Notes: generated by a model from the letters alone, not told the origin. A stretch of DNA of 64,000 nt from Kuschelorhynchus macadamiae (GCA_030620095.1 JAUTXW010003372.1:1-64000), one strand, 5' to 3'. Shown: positions 1 through 13,184, counted from the stretch's first letter. Translations and numbers: made by a program.

Positions 1-843
1 TTCGTTATTTCTTAAACGTAATAGTTAAATTAGCTTTATTGATAATCGATTTAAAATCCTAAGCCAAATTCTACTTTGTGTTTTGTTTGTTCAAATCTTG
101 TCCGTATGTATATGTATTATTTTTATTATACACATAGAGTTAAAAATTTTATATGGTCCATTATTTTCAAATACAAACACAATCAATACAAAAATATTGT
201 TCTATAAAACACGTACCTTCTTTAATTAGCAAGCCATCGAAGCGATTAAAGAAGAAAGTGTTCAGAAAAATATTCACTGATATCTTTTAACAATTTTTTG
301 TTTAATTTAAGTCGGAAAATTTTTAAACAAAAATCACCACAATTACTTCGTCTATTGGAGACTTTACCGTATCTATACTATATAAGAATATGATATTGCG
401 ATGTTTTTAGTTGTTACAGTCTATTAGTTATTAACTATTCAACCAAAAAACTAAACATTTTTGGATTTTAGTTACTTTCAATAATTAAACATAAAGACCG
501 ATTATAAATTTATAAAGATTACAATATCAAAATCCTATATAGTATTGTTGTGATAAAGTGTCTCTCTTTGAGAACAGGGTAGCAATTTACGGTTTTCGAC
601 ATGTGAAGTGGAATTTCTACTACTACTACTAGAATTTCTTAATTTGGGAAATTCTCTTTTTATGGTTATTTATATCGTTTTTTAAATGACTATTTAGCTA
701 GTATCATTGTTATAAGAACATATACAACGCTAGTATAATATAACTGATTATAGAAAAATTATTTCTTGCCCCCAAACATATATTTTTTGAATTATTTTGT
801 CAAAACAAATAATTTACGAACATTAGTTATTTTCCTACTTCAC
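1..843. other. AT-rich DNA without recognisable features
   Basis: I see no coding region, RNA gene or element terminus here. The short open frames are what random AT-rich sequence gives. Confidence 0.5.
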
Positions 844-975
844 TTTGAGATCGAGATCGAGAGTCCCGATAGGTATGTCTCGGTATCGGTCTCGGTCTCG
901 GTCTCGAAATATTTTTCCAAGTCTCGGTCTCGTTTCGAGATCGAGACCGATACCGAGACTAGTCTCGTGGTCTCG
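844..975. repeat. Degenerate TCTCGG simple repeat folded as a palindrome
   Basis: The segment is built from repeats of GGTCTC/TCTCGG and GAGATC. The left half (TCGGTATCGGTCTCGG) is echoed in reverse complement in the right half (CGAGACCGATACCGAGAC), so the region could form a hairpin. Open frames across it encode only Arg-Ser or Ser-Val low-complexity runs and are not genes. Confidence 0.8.
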
Positions 976-2179
976 CGAACCGCTACGCTTTTATAGTTTT
1001 GGATTCTTTAAATACGTAACTGTCACTTATACCCAATTATTTTGAAGTATACTAGTTATACAAAGTTCCCATTAATCCGATACTATATATTATTACCAAG
1101 CAGTTACGATTTGCAAACATTCCGCCGGTTCTTTAAAATTTAATGCGTTGTGCGCGTAGCGTCGTAGCATACGGAGAGTTGCGGTACTTGAGTCACTTCT
1201 ATAATTCTGTCATAATCATAACCCTTTGTCTGAATTTATTTTTCGTTTCCTTAAAATACTGCTTTAGGTTTTGTTTAGGTATGACATAACCAGGTTGTGA
1301 TATTTTTAATTTTCTATAGAATGTGGATGAATGACGAAAGCTACTTTTTTCTCAAAAGGTTTAAATGGGCGCACACATATTATCGATAGTTTTTCTCAAA
1401 TATAACTAAATTTATCTACTTTAGCAAGTATTATTAATTTCAGTTTACGAGGAGTAATATGCCCCAAAAAAAATTTAAATTTGTCGCCTTTACGTTGACA
1501 ATCTCTGTCAGCGTATGTTATAAATGTAGGGTTATGTTAATGTTTTGCTTTAATAATCTATGCGAGCTATCTATAGTGCAAACTTACTATTTCATTTAGA
1601 GGTTTAACAAATAACAATATTTGTGCAAGCGATTAGGGAGAGTTGTCTGCCAAGTGAATTTAGTAATGTAATATGTACAGAAGAACGGCTTCTACCTCAA
1701 ATTTAGGTGCAGAATGAAGTAAAACATACACTAAGACATGAAACAATACTGCCTTTTACAGGAAAATAAAACCAAACTATAATAATGTGCAATATTTAAT
1801 AACTTTTCTTAGAATAAACTTAAACTTAAGACATTTACGGTCATAGTCATTTACAAATTCATCACAAACACTTTCTAATTACAAACACATTTCTCTATAT
1901 GGCCAATGGTTCAGAACTTACTGTTTAAATTAATATTCAATAATCACAAAAACTAATAAAAAAATACACTCAAACAACAAACCTCATAAGAAACCCACGT
2001 AGGCAGAAAGTAAACAAAACGATTTTAGCAGCAATATGGCCGAACCAACCAAAAATTGGTCACCCTATTGTCGCCACTGACCTTATACAGTGAGTGTAGA
2101 CCGAATCTCAACTCGTACCAGCGTCTTCTATCTCCGGAACCTCACGTAGAAGAGGTAATAGTTTACATGTAATAAATAA
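976..2179. other. Unassigned AT-rich DNA
   Basis: No gene or element could be supported. The stretch ends where the dispersed repeat shared with 17.8-18.2 kb begins. Confidence 0.4.
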
Positions 2180-2541
2180 CTACTGTAATTCTTACTTCAA
2201 AGTTGCAACAGAAGAATAACTACTGGTAATAGCCAGTTTAAAGTAACATTAGACGATAACCTTTTCTATTCTGCAACGACTCGTTTTACTTGATAGTATT
2301 ACGTTATAGGAGTACATTTGAGCGCAATGTAATAGTCTCTGCAAAGTCCAGGAAGGTACTCATATTTAAAAGTTGTAATTTAGTAAACAGATTAGAAACA
2401 GTAACTTTAAATAATTACTATTATGACACGGAAAAAAATGACGACCTTGGAGTCAATTCCGTAAGAAAATTACTATAAAGTATTACTCGCAGTAACAAAT
2501 ACATACGTAATACTTAAAAACGTGTAACCCAAAGTGTTTAC
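2180..2541 (+). repeat. Dispersed repeat, copy A, first part
   Basis: This 360-bp segment is the reverse complement of 17783-18164 with many substitutions and small indels. Shared landmarks are the block around GTTGCAACAGAAGAATAACT, the ACTCGTTTTACT block and the terminal CGTGTAACCC. It has no coding capacity that I can recognise. The repeat resumes at 3327, after a segment absent from the other copy. Confidence 0.8.
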
Positions 2542-3228
2542 TGATCCACAAACACGAACATACAGAAAAACATTAATTCGATTTTAAACAAACCAAAATT
2601 TTAGAGCAAGAAACTAATTATCGAAAACTCACAATAAAAGAAATGACACAAATTAAAAAAAGAAAGATGCCGTCAACGATAAAAAAGACATCAATAACTT
2701 AAGCCAAATTTATTATAATCTGATATCTAAGTAAATTAATCTAAATAAATAAACCACTCCATACATAAAACCCTGTACATTTCAGTAAGATCATAAACCC
2801 AAACTCGGTACAGCAATAAAAATCTAAGTAAATTTAAAAAAAAAATGTGTCTCGTTTTTATCTACCAGAATTCCAAACGTGTCGAAATTATTGCAATCGC
2901 AAACCATTCGTAAAACCGACACGTTTCCAAGGTACGTACTCTGTATAATATTAATTTTGTTTTAAATGTATTTATGTTTTCGTGATCATAGTTTGTTTTA
3001 AATGTAATGTTTTTTTGAGTCATGTTTTTTCAATAATGTTTTAACCATTTTAAAATTTACATACTAACTTTACATGTTTTTGGTGTAGAAATTAAATATC
3101 TTGAGAAAGCTCAATATAATGAGCGACACGTCTATTGAATTATAGTTTTACTTCTCAATAAGTTAACCTATGCCGAAGAAAATAATTAAGAAAATATTTA
3201 TATATGGTTAAAGAAAAAAAAAACGAAA
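2542..3228. other. Segment present only in copy A of the dispersed repeat
   Basis: In the copy at 17.7-18.1 kb the two flanking parts of the repeat are only about 30 bp apart, whereas here they are separated by roughly 780 bp including the TA microsatellite. It is therefore an insertion in this copy or a deletion in the other. No terminal repeats or coding region were seen. Confidence 0.5.
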
Positions 3229-3238
3229 AATATATATG

Positions 3239-3307
<69 letters not shown>

Positions 3308-3326
3308 AATATATATATAAATATAC
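3229..3326. repeat. TA microsatellite
   Basis: About 70 bp of near-perfect TA dinucleotides with imperfect TATAAATA borders. Confidence 0.95.
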
Positions 3327-3412
3327 AGTAAGATTATTAGTAATAAATATGTAAAAACTCTTAAAGAGTAGTAGTGGAATCAGTTATAGCTACTTTAGTG
3401 CCAGCTGGGCAG
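3327..3412 (+). repeat. Dispersed repeat, copy A, second part
   Basis: Reverse complement of about 17668-17755. The shared stretch runs from AAGATTATTAGTAATAAATA through CTCTTAAAGAGTAGTAG to CTACTTTAGTGC. Similarity stops at GCTGGG in both copies. Confidence 0.8.
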
Positions 3413-3894
3413 AAAACTGGAAAAAAACAAGGCCCTCTCAATTTTTTCTTATGGCCAAGATCCTGTCTGGATCAATAGGAGCGACCCAGGTAGGTCTACT
3501 GCTAATGCTAATCATTGAATCAGAACCATTTTTCGCGAATTCCCCACTTATTACCACTGATATAAAGGCAGGCATATAGGGGCAGAACAGAAATAGAACG
3601 AACATATCCTGTACATTTATAAAAACCTTTCAACAAAAAATTTTGTTACTCTCATCGTTTTCAAAACGTTTTATTATGTTCGAGTATATTCTAGGTTAAA
3701 CTATTATATTGTGCAATGTGTTGGAGAGGATTGTCTACAATTCTCCCGCTTTCCCATCCTAGCAATAAGTCCCCTCTGGAACTTTCCACAATATATTATC
3801 CGAATATTATATTAAAAACATTTCTACGAACTCCCTCCAAAACAGTTCAATTTTACTATATTATCTAGCGTCCTAACATCCGAAGAATTTCCTT
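3413..3894. other. Unassigned DNA
   Basis: No gene, terminus or repeat could be supported between the dispersed repeat and the first copy of the abundant repeat. Confidence 0.35.
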
Positions 3895-5681
3895 TATCTG
3901 GATTCGAAGCCACACGAATCTAGATGGCGGAACAAAATTCAGCCTGAAAAAACTGCTTAATGAACTGATTTCAAATTGTATGCCATAACCAATTGTAGTA
4001 GAGAGATGAAGTACATGAACTAGTAAAAGTGAGATACTAATTTAAGATGGAGGAACAAAATGGGGTTAAATAAAACTTTTGTAATCTGAAAAATCACCCT
4101 CCCAGGTTTTACATATCTTCGCGTTTTGGCGTCCGTAGGTACCAAAAAATGTTTTATTAAGTCCATCAGTCCGTCTGTCGGTTTGTCTCTCTGTCTGTCG
4201 GTTCGCGGCATAGCTTAATATTACTTATCAGATTGAGTTCAAATTTTAGTCAAAAATTAAAGCTCATATGGGGATGACCAATTAAAATTTTGGTACGACT
4301 CCAAGACGGCGAAACAAAATGGCGGCTTAATAAAATATTTAAACAATCAGCCTGAAAAAACTACTTAATGAACTGATTTCAAATTGTGTGACATAACTAA
4401 TTGTAGCATTGAGATGAACTAGTAAAATTGTGGTACTAATTCAAAATGGCGGACAAATAAAGCTTTCGTAATCTGAAAAAATTACCCTCTCAGGTTTTAT
4501 ATACCTTCGCGTTTTAGCGTCCCTAAATGCCAAAAAATATGTTTTATCAATTCCGTCGGTTTGTCTGTCTGTCAGTTCGCGGCATAGCTTAAAAACTGCT
4601 GATCAGATTGACTTCAAATTTTAGTCGTCAAAATTAAGGCTTATATAAAGATGACCTGGAACAAGATGGCGGCCTAGTGGAATGTTAAAAAAATTATTAC
4701 TAAAAAAACTGATTATCCAATTTTGCACAAAAATCAAGTATTACGTAGAAATCAACTTGTAAAATTTTAATATAAATTCAGCCTGAAGAAACTACTTAAT
4801 GAACTGATTTCAAATTGTGGGCTATAACTCATTGTGGTGTAGAGATGAACTAATAAAACTGTGGTACAACCAAGATGACGAAAGAAAATGACGCCTAAAT
4901 ACATTTTTTGTAATCTGAAAAAACTCACCAACTCAGGCTTTACATATCTTCACCTTTTAGCCGCCCTAGACACCAAAAAAAGTGTTTTATCAATTCCGTC
5001 AGCCCGTCTGTCGGTTTGTCTACCTGTCTGTCAGTTTGCGGCATAGCTTAAAATCTACTCATCACATTGACTTCAAAGTTTAGTCAAAAATTATGAGAAT
5101 GACCTAATAATATTTTGATAAAAAATCATATAAAACGAAACGTTAAAAAATTATTACTAAAAAAACTAATTATTGAATTTACCTCAAATTTTTCATAAAA
5201 ATCAAGTGCTACATAAGAATGAAAACAAAATGGAGGCCTAATAAAATATTTAAAAAAATCAGCCTGAAAAAGCGACTTATTGGATTCATTTGTTTGTGCA
5301 AACATTAAGTGTGATAGAGAGATAAACTGGTAAAGTTGTGTTACGAATTCAAAGAGAGAAATTGGAACAAAATGGGGGCCAAATAAAATGTCTAAAATAT
5401 CAATGTAAAAAATCTTCTTATTCAATTGACTTAATATTTTGCAGCAAAATTAAATGTGATAAATATGATAAACTGGTACGAATTCAACATGACGTAACAA
5501 AATCGCGATGTCTGTCAATGTGATAACTACTTACTGAATTTATTTTAAATTATGTCCAAAAATCAAGTGTGGCATACGTAGAAAGTGGTAAAATATTGGT
5601 CCTCCATTATATTACAGTACAAAATGGCGTCCAATAAAAATGTTTGAAAAGACAGCATACATATTCCTAAATAACTATGTA
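3895..5681 (+). repeat. Abundant unclassified repeat, copy 1 (left part)
   Basis: An internally repetitive unit made of diverged blocks of about 150-450 bp. Each block carries recurring phrases: a pair of GATGGCGGAACAAAATGG-like motifs, AAAACTACTTAATGAACTGATTTC, a run of TCTGTCTGTCGG followed by TTCGCGGCATAGCT, and CAAAAATTAAGGNTCATATG. The same unit recurs at about 11.2, 27.5, 31.6, 37.1, 43.4, 47.8 and 55.9 kb. No protein is encoded. A foldback MITE has inserted at its right end. Confidence 0.85.
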
Positions 5682-6420
5682 CAGGGTGATCAGTTAAGGG
5701 TAGCGAGCGGCCATATCTCATAAGATATTGGTCGTATAGATTTGAGAAAAAAAAATCATAATAAAAGTCGCCAAGAGAAATTGCTGAAAATTATTTTCGA
5801 GTTTGTCAAACGTCCGCTAGAGGGCGTAACAACCAACACCAAGTAGAAAAATGGGGTTTTTATAGGAATTTTGCCTAATGAAAATATATCGATGATATCA
5901 TTTTCATATTTAGTGACCATTTCCCTACACTTTTTGTCTAAAATGTTTTGTTCTATATATCAAAATAAAGCGGTGCGGGAAGTTCAATTATTTTTCAAAC
6001 AAACCAAGATGTCTCCCGTTTCTTTTGACCGATTTTAGCAAACTTAGGCTTATATGAAAGAGCATAATTTGCACTACAAAACGCTTATTTGGTTTTGAAT
6101 TTTTGACTTTTGCTGGCGTCGCTAGATGGCGTTAACTGAATTAGTAGCATATTTTTTAGTTTTTTTCAAATTTTAGACAAAAAGTGTAGGGAAATGGTCA
6201 CTAATATGAAAACGATATATTTTCATTAGGCAAAATTCTATAAAAACCCCATTTTTCTACTTGGTGTTGGTTGTTACGCCCTCTAGCGGACGTTTGACAA
6301 ACTGAAAATAATTTTCAGCAATTTCTCTTGGCGGCTTTTATTATGATTTTTTTTTCTCAAATCTATACGACCAATATCTTATGAGATATGGCCGCTCGCT
6401 ACCCTTAACTGATCACCCTG
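5682..6420. mobile_element. Foldback MITE with about 262-bp inverted repeats, TA target
   Basis: The ends CAGGGTGATCAGTTAAGGG and its reverse complement are exact, and the inverted repeats run about 262 bp inward (5682-5950 against 6165-6420) with few mismatches. The element is 739 bp with a spacer of about 215 bp that has no open frame. It is flanked by TA on both sides (5680-5681, 6421-6422). Other copies of the host repeat near 48.0 and 51.35 kb show a similar ACTATGTA-CTGAACTAAA junction without the element, acting as related empty sites. Termini and target fit the Tc1/mariner superfamily, so it was presumably moved by a transposase supplied elsewhere. Confidence 0.92.
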
Positions 6421-6530
6421 TACAGAACTAAACTGGTTCACACTTTACTATCCCTAATAAAAGTAAATATTCATAATGAGGGAAGTTTCGGGCAAAGGAA
6501 ATTTACCGAGTTCTTAAAATATGTTTTTCA
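6421..6530 (+). repeat. Abundant repeat, copy 1 (right end)
   Basis: Continuation of the repeat beyond the MITE. The end phrase TTCACACTTTACTATCCCTAA and ATAATGAGGGAAGTTTC matches the ends of the copies at 48.1 kb and 51.4 kb. Confidence 0.75.
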
Positions 6531-7789
6531 TTTTATAGGGGCTCTAAACCTCTACTTATATTTTTCTAAATTTTTTTTTTCACTTCTACTATATAGCCTA
6601 TATTATATTAACAGTGTATTTTAATAATATATGAGCTATATGCGGAAGTAAAAATATCCTGAAGTTGCTGCTTCCAGTTTCCAGAGTATTAGTATTTACC
6701 AAAAATTCAAGATGAATGTAACAACTGGGGATTTACTAGGGGGGTCTTGAGAAACCCCAACAAGCAGCCGGCAGCGGCCTGTTTGGCAAAGAGAAGAAAA
6801 AATCGTGGAAAACACGGTTATAGATTTTGATGATGAATAGGTTGAGAACGACCTCAGAATGGTGATCAGCGGCTCATGTATTAGCAGTGTACCAAAAAAA
6901 ACACATAAATCGGCGGTGATAGTCAAAAGCAAATAATTACCAACAATTATTGATACATTCAACACATATCTGAAAACCCAAAATTCACTCTTTAAAGGTT
7001 TTATGTTATAATTTTTTACCTCTTTAAAAAGGATCTGTCACTAACGTCACAACAGGTCCTTCATACATTGCTTCTTTTCAGTTGTGCTTTTAATACCAGT
7101 TCGACACACTTAGCAAATTGACGCGTATTATAAAACTGCATAAGATTTCTCTATAGACCTTTATATCAAGCATGGAATTTTGCTCTTTTAATAATTAGAA
7201 AAATTGTTAGGATAAAACGTTCTGTTTATGAAAAAGGTATCAAATGATAACAAAGTAAAAAGGAAAATAATTATTAAGAGATTTTTATGACAATTAAGGA
7301 TTTTAATATATATAAACTCCTGCGGCAGCTTTGGCAGCTTTGGGTCAACTGTTTTGGCATAAAAAAAACCTGAAGAATAACTTGTATTTTATGTATTTCA
7401 TGAAGATGTGGCAAACAAAGGAAGTAATGAAATATATTGCTGCACTATATCGACAATTTTTTAGAAGCAAAGATCTATGAGCTATTTTTGTTTTCCGATA
7501 ACCGCCCCACATAGAAAAATCACACTGTCTTACGATTTTTAACGGAATTAACCCCCATCGTTTTCGTAGTATTAAGCATTATTTTCCAGTTCAAGTCATT
7601 CTTTTTTAGCGAATAATCATGACTTTGGTGTCACTAAAAGACGAATAAAAAACAAGTTCGCATCTTTATTCCAAATCAGTACTATTCCATTATGTCTAAT
7701 GCTAGCGAAAATGTTAAGGTTATATTACAAAAAAACCTGCTTATCCGATAAATAGTTTGGAAAGATAGTCATTTACACCGTCCACATTC
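6531..7789. other. Unassigned DNA
   Basis: No supportable gene. A frame on the minus strand at 6696-6965 (89 residues) resembles nothing I recognise. Confidence 0.35.
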
Positions 7790-8079
7790 ATGTTCTTTGA
7801 ATACAATCAAAATAGAAAAGAAACTGTTGTAGCACATCAATTTATTGATGGTTTAAACTCTCATACGTTTGGTTTATTAAGAAATACGTCATCAAATGTT
7901 ACCTTACCAGGAACAGAATGTGTTTATCCAAAAATAAATAAAATATTCGACAAATTCAGTCTAGCATTATTGATGAGTGTAAGCCATTTTACGATCAAAT
8001 CTTGCGATGGCCAACAGAGATTATGGAAGAGGGAGAAGACATAGAAGATGATAATGAATATGATTACGTTCCATAGGCA
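7790..8079 (+). pseudogene. Possible decayed C-terminal coding fragment, unknown
   Basis: A frame begins FFEYNQNRKETVVAHQF. Beyond about 7958 a different frame reads an acidic end, with YDQILRWPTEIMEEGEDIED followed by a short acidic tail and a stop at 8077-8079. Smooth coding texture across one frameshift and an acidic C-terminus are typical of decayed transposon proteins, but I cannot assign a family. Confidence 0.3.
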
Positions 8080-8879
8080 AAAACGTAATATTGTAACTTC
8101 ATCAATAAAAGTTTTTTTAATCTCTATTGATTTTGCTTTATTTGTAAGAATGAATTACTGGTTACTTTCATTCCTTGCACAAACTACATAAGTCAATCTA
8201 AAATTGTTTTCCAAAAAACATTCAGATAAAAAATGTCTAGGTATATTATTTATGCTAAAAATTTGTTTTGATTTTAACTTAAAATAGTTCAAGTACTTAA
8301 TTAACCCCTATTATTTAATTATCTAGTTTTTTGTCTCTCTTGTAAAATTGTGTTTTAGCGACTGTTTCTTACTAATTGAGCAAAGTTTTTATGGGACACT
8401 ATATATACTTTTCTAAAATCGAATCCATTTTTTTTAACTTCCCAAAAATACTATATAGCCTATATTCATTTTAACAAATAACGAGACAATGTAGGATGTT
8501 ATGCAATTTTCATTTTTTATTGAGATAATTGGTTTATATTTTTTTGCATTTTTTTACCCACTGAGCACTTTTTACAAATATGTAATTCCCAGTCATAATA
8601 ATTTTTGTCTTACATTAACTTATGTCATTGGTCATGCCACATGGTTTTTAATCATAGGTAACCATGACAACATTTCTGAGATGTACTTTTCTAAAAAATT
8701 ACTGAATACATTTTCCCAAGGCTATAAAAATACTTAAGTAAAACAGTAGCAACAATACTGATTATTTTACTTTAAGTACATTTTTGTATTCAGTACTAGT
8801 TTTACTAGACTATGATAAATGATACTACACTTACTCACATGCCTATGATGTAATGCTTTAAATCCTGTCTCGGTGCCTA
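8080..8879. other. Unassigned DNA
   Basis: No gene, RNA gene or element terminus could be supported. Confidence 0.35.
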
Positions 8880-9062
8880 AAATAAAAAAAAGCCTTGATT
8901 TTTCTTTGCTTGTTAACACAACATAAGCTTAACACTTTCATGAAAATTAGCGGCGATAACTAATAAGAAACACTTATAATGGTGGGGCAAACATTTTGCT
9001 TGGGTTACTAGCTCTGGGAAGAGCATTTGCCCCCTTTGCCCCCCCCCTAAATACGCCACTGT
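8880..9062 (-). repeat. Orphan hAT-like terminus
   Basis: Read on the minus strand from 9062 the sequence begins CAGTGGCGTATTTAGGGGGG, a style common at hAT element ends, followed by G-rich and CAAA-rich DNA. The 8 bases outside are TATAATAG. I found no matching second end in the window, so this may be one end of a broken element or MITE. Confidence 0.45.
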
Positions 9063-9980
9063 ATAATAGACAGGTATATTCTAGATATTTGTGACATACA
9101 GAACTCAAAGTTATGAATCCCTAAGTACACAAAAAAAACAAAGGACCTTTCAAAAAATCTAGTCTTTTGGGTGTAATTTGAAAAAATTGGTTCATTCGTA
9201 AAATTTTTGTGTGCTGAAGTCATTAAAAAAGGTAGTATCTCTAATACATATTTCAAGTTTGTCAAACCTAGTGGAGTTAATAAGTAACAAGAGCAGAAGA
9301 CGTTTGTTATAATGCATAATACATAATAATTACGTCTACTAAGTAAGCCAAAATACTGGTATTATTATTACTCACCAGTTATTTCTACATAATTTGTAAA
9401 CATTTTCCACACAAGTACATTCACATATACACCCGATTTTCACGTTTACAACTTTTTATAACACCGTCAGCAATCAGCTGTGCCTTACTTGAGTCATCGT
9501 TTTATCACGCGTCCAAGGCACACTCAGCTAATCGAGAGGCGTTTAAGCAGGATCCACACTGAATCGACCAATGTCTGTATACATTTTTTGCGGACTGTGT
9601 TCAACGTATTTGTCATTTATAGTTTTTTCTTCTAATCACAAAAAAGATGTTTTGATTAATGTTGTTGAGTTTTGATACGAAACATAGCATTCAAATGCTA
9701 ATTACGCTTATTCGAAATAAATCAATATTAGCTTATTCAATTCTAAAAGTAAGGACACCATAAAAGTTTTTTTTTCTAAATTCTTCGTTATTTGGTATGT
9801 TTCAACTATGAGATAATTACTTAATGCTACGTCCTTACGTGCAGACAATGCAGGCCTACAATATTTCTGCTTTTTCTGTGATTCAAACTTATATGTAAAA
9901 AAATACTGGACTTATGTGATTTTTTTTAAATGATCGGCTGATGCCCGATACCTTTCAACAGTATTTTTTGTTTTGTAAAT
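9063..9980. other. Unassigned DNA
   Basis: No gene or repeat supported. Confidence 0.35.
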
Positions 9981-10516
9981 TTATACAGGGTGTTTCATAA
10001 AATTGGGTCACTGATAAATCACGATTTTGCTCAAACCTCTTGACGTAAAGAGCTGTATTTTGGCACACAGGTTGATAGTAGGATATAAAGGATCGATACC
10101 AAGGGATTTTTCAAAATTCAAATTTCAAGGGGGTGAAATCGTTACTTAAATATTACAATATTTTTTACTTAAAAAATGGTTGGTTTTTTGGAAAAATGCT
10201 TAAACTCGTGTATTTTATCTGATTATTTTACATATTTTAAAATTTCTTAAAAATGTATACAGAGTGTTTCAAAAATCAGGCCACTGATTAATCACGTTTC
10301 GGCTCAAACCGCTTGAGGTAAAAAAGCTGAATTTTAGCATACAGGTTGATTGTAGGATGTGCAGGTTCGATAACAAGGGATCTTTCAAAAATCAAATTTC
10401 AACTTCAAATGAAACCGTCTCTTAAATATTACAATATTTTTTAATTAAAAAACGGTTATTTTTCAAAAAACGCAGGTACAGGTATTTTTTGTATTATTAT
10501 TTTTTAAAAATTTATA
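9981..10516. repeat. Two diverged tandem copies of a mariner-terminus repeat
   Basis: Copy 1 (9981-10255) and copy 2 (10256-10516) each start TATACAGNGTGTTTCA. They share CACTGATNAATCACG, GCTCAAACC, a block with GGTTGATNGTAGGAT and CTTAAATATTACAATATTTT. A third start (ATATAAGGTGTTCCA) follows at about 10513. The head-to-tail layout of mariner-like ends suggests tandem amplification of a MITE. Confidence 0.75.
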
Positions 10517-11190
10517 TAAGGTGTTCCAAAAAATCGGAAATAATTCATAAATAAAAATCTCCCAAGCCCCTATTGACAAATATTGAATGAAAATGTAAAA
10601 AAGTGGTTTATATAGAGGTATTTAAATAAGGCTATTTAAGTACTCTCTTTATACTGTTTCGTTATCGCCATACTCCCTAGTTTGATATGAATATACCATT
10701 TAATATTTAAGGAAGTCATATAGAAAGTGTGAAATTATCGGCCATTAAAAGTATTAATGAGGAAGTAAAGTATTGCTGATTTAATAGGCAGTTTAAAATA
10801 TGATTAATATCAGTATATACAGAAGGGATTTTCTGTTAAGCGTGTTAAGTTTATATCATTGGTTGGACAGCAGGACATAAATAAATTTTAACGTGACTTA
10901 TTATATATACCAATGAACAGATACTAATGTTCTTGACAATGACTTTGTATTACTAGTTATTTATAGGTTTGGCTTTTGTAGTATACAAATTTTTGTTTAA
11001 TTTTGAACGATAGTATAGAAAGTGAAAGATAACACAAAAATGTTTATACAGTATTAAAGTAACTATAGGAACATTTACATATTTTTTAAATGAAATAAAA
11101 ATTCATATACAGGGTGCTTGAAAAACCGGGACACATCACATTTTATATTTTTTAACCGACTACAAACCAGGAGTAGGGTATCAATTCGTA
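10517..11190. other. Unassigned DNA with an isolated mariner-like end
   Basis: ACAGGGTGCTTGAAAAACC at 11110 looks like another Tc1/mariner-type terminus. Nothing else could be supported. Confidence 0.35.
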
Positions 11191-12240
11191 TGTATTTTAC
11201 TTCCTTAGTAAAAGGGAAGTATTGTAAACGTGAAAAATCACCCTCCGATATGCCTGTCTGTCTACTTACCCGATTTACTTTTTACAAATTCTGTCAAAAA
11301 TTAAAAGTCATATTGGGATGACCTGGTAACATTTTGGTAAAAATTTAATATGGTGAAACAAAATGGCAGCCTAGTAAGATGTTAAAAAAATAATTACTAA
11401 AAAACTACTCAAATTTTGCACAAAATTCGAATATTACGTAGTAATCAACTGGTAAAATATTTAAAAGTCGAAAAAACCACTTAATAAATTGATTTCAAAT
11501 TTTGTGCAAGAACTAATTGTGGTATAGAGATGAACTGATAGAACTGTGGTACGGATTCAAGGTCGCGGAACAAAATGGCGGCCAAATGAAATGTTTGTAA
11601 TCGTGATAAAAATTCCAGGTTTAACACATCTGTACAATTTAGTCTCCCGAAATGCCAAAAAATATGTTTTCTCACTTCCATTTGTCTGTCTGTCTGACAG
11701 TTCCCGGCGTAGCTAAAAACTTCTTACCCGATTGACCTCAAATTTTGGTTAAAAATTAAGGATTATTTGAGGAGAAATTATTACTAAAAAACAAATTATC
11801 CAATTTCGCTCAAATTTTACACAAAAATAAAATGTTACTTAGGAATGAACCTGTAATATTTTGGTATGCATCGAAGACAGCAAAACAATATGGAGGCCTA
11901 ATAAATTATTTAAAAAATCGGCCTGAAAAACTACTTATTAGATTAATTTTAAATTTTGCACAAATATTAAATGTGCTGTAGAGATAAACTAGTAATCTTA
12001 TTATAATCCTCAAAAATCAACGTAAAATCTTCTCCAAATCTTGCAGCACAATTAAATATGATACAAGGATTTACCGGTACAAATTCAACATGACGGTACA
12101 AAATGGCGGTGTTAAAAAATCAGTGTGAAAAATAAACTAAAAAGTTGAAAACAATTTATTTTAAATCAGGCCCAAAAACTAAGTCAGTTTTAGTATGTTT
12201 TGGTAAACAGATTTGTAAATCTGATTTACACTAATTTACA
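11191..12240 (+). repeat. Abundant unclassified repeat, copy 2
   Basis: Starts at the near-perfect palindrome TTACTTCCTTAGTAAAAGGG, also seen at 31.62 kb and, inverted, at 43.85 kb. That suggests it is a true left end of the repeat. The body shows the same GGCGGAACAAAATGGCGGCC and TGTCTGTCTG phrases. Non-coding. Confidence 0.8.
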
Positions 12241-12420
12241 TTGCGGTAATAAAAGGTGACACTGTTTAAAAAAAAACTATTACCGATAGCAACTTATTTT
12301 AGGAGTTGGAGACTGCGGTTTAATTCTAATTAATATAAAGTAGAGCGCAGACTATCTTTGTTTGTCCCTTAAAATAAAATAACAGTTTTATATGATTAAA
12401 CAACTTATTTTATTATGAAA

Positions 12421-12677
<257 letters not shown>

Positions 12678-13184
12678 GGTGGTGCAACCAAGATGGGGTG
12701 GACGATTGTGGGCAAACGGAGAGGAATCTGAAAAAACATTTTTGGGATATGATTGATAGTCAAGAACGCTGTCTTTTAAAATTATACTTATTATACAGGG
12801 TGGTCTGAAAAGTTCGTTGTGAACCAAACTTTTGTTTTTTTAAATGGGACACCCGGTATATTATTATTTTAGTTGATTCTCTTATTCGTTATATATATTC
12901 GTCATATTAAAGAAAACATCGCCAGCTTTCAGAAAATACCCTATTTGATATCTTTCTAACCAACAGTTTTTTAGTAAATTAACCGTGAAACCAAAATTTA
13001 CTCATTCTAACAGAAACGGTATTATTTACGTTGCTTAAATTGACTACCTATAATATAAGGAGGCCATGATATAATCATAAATGAAAAGAAAGATTGACAT
13101 TCTTGTTAAAACCGCAAAGTGTCAGAGAATTGGCATCAATTACCATTGTTTTTTGACGATAAGCCGAGAAATTGTTAAGTAACA

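Noticed and set aside
766..1045. Open frames rich in Arg-Ser or Ser-Val
   Set aside because: Translation of the TCTCGG simple repeat, with no family resemblance.
5126..5523. Overlapping 99- and 61-residue frames inside the abundant repeat
   Set aside because: The equivalent positions in other copies of the repeat are not open and show no coding conservation.
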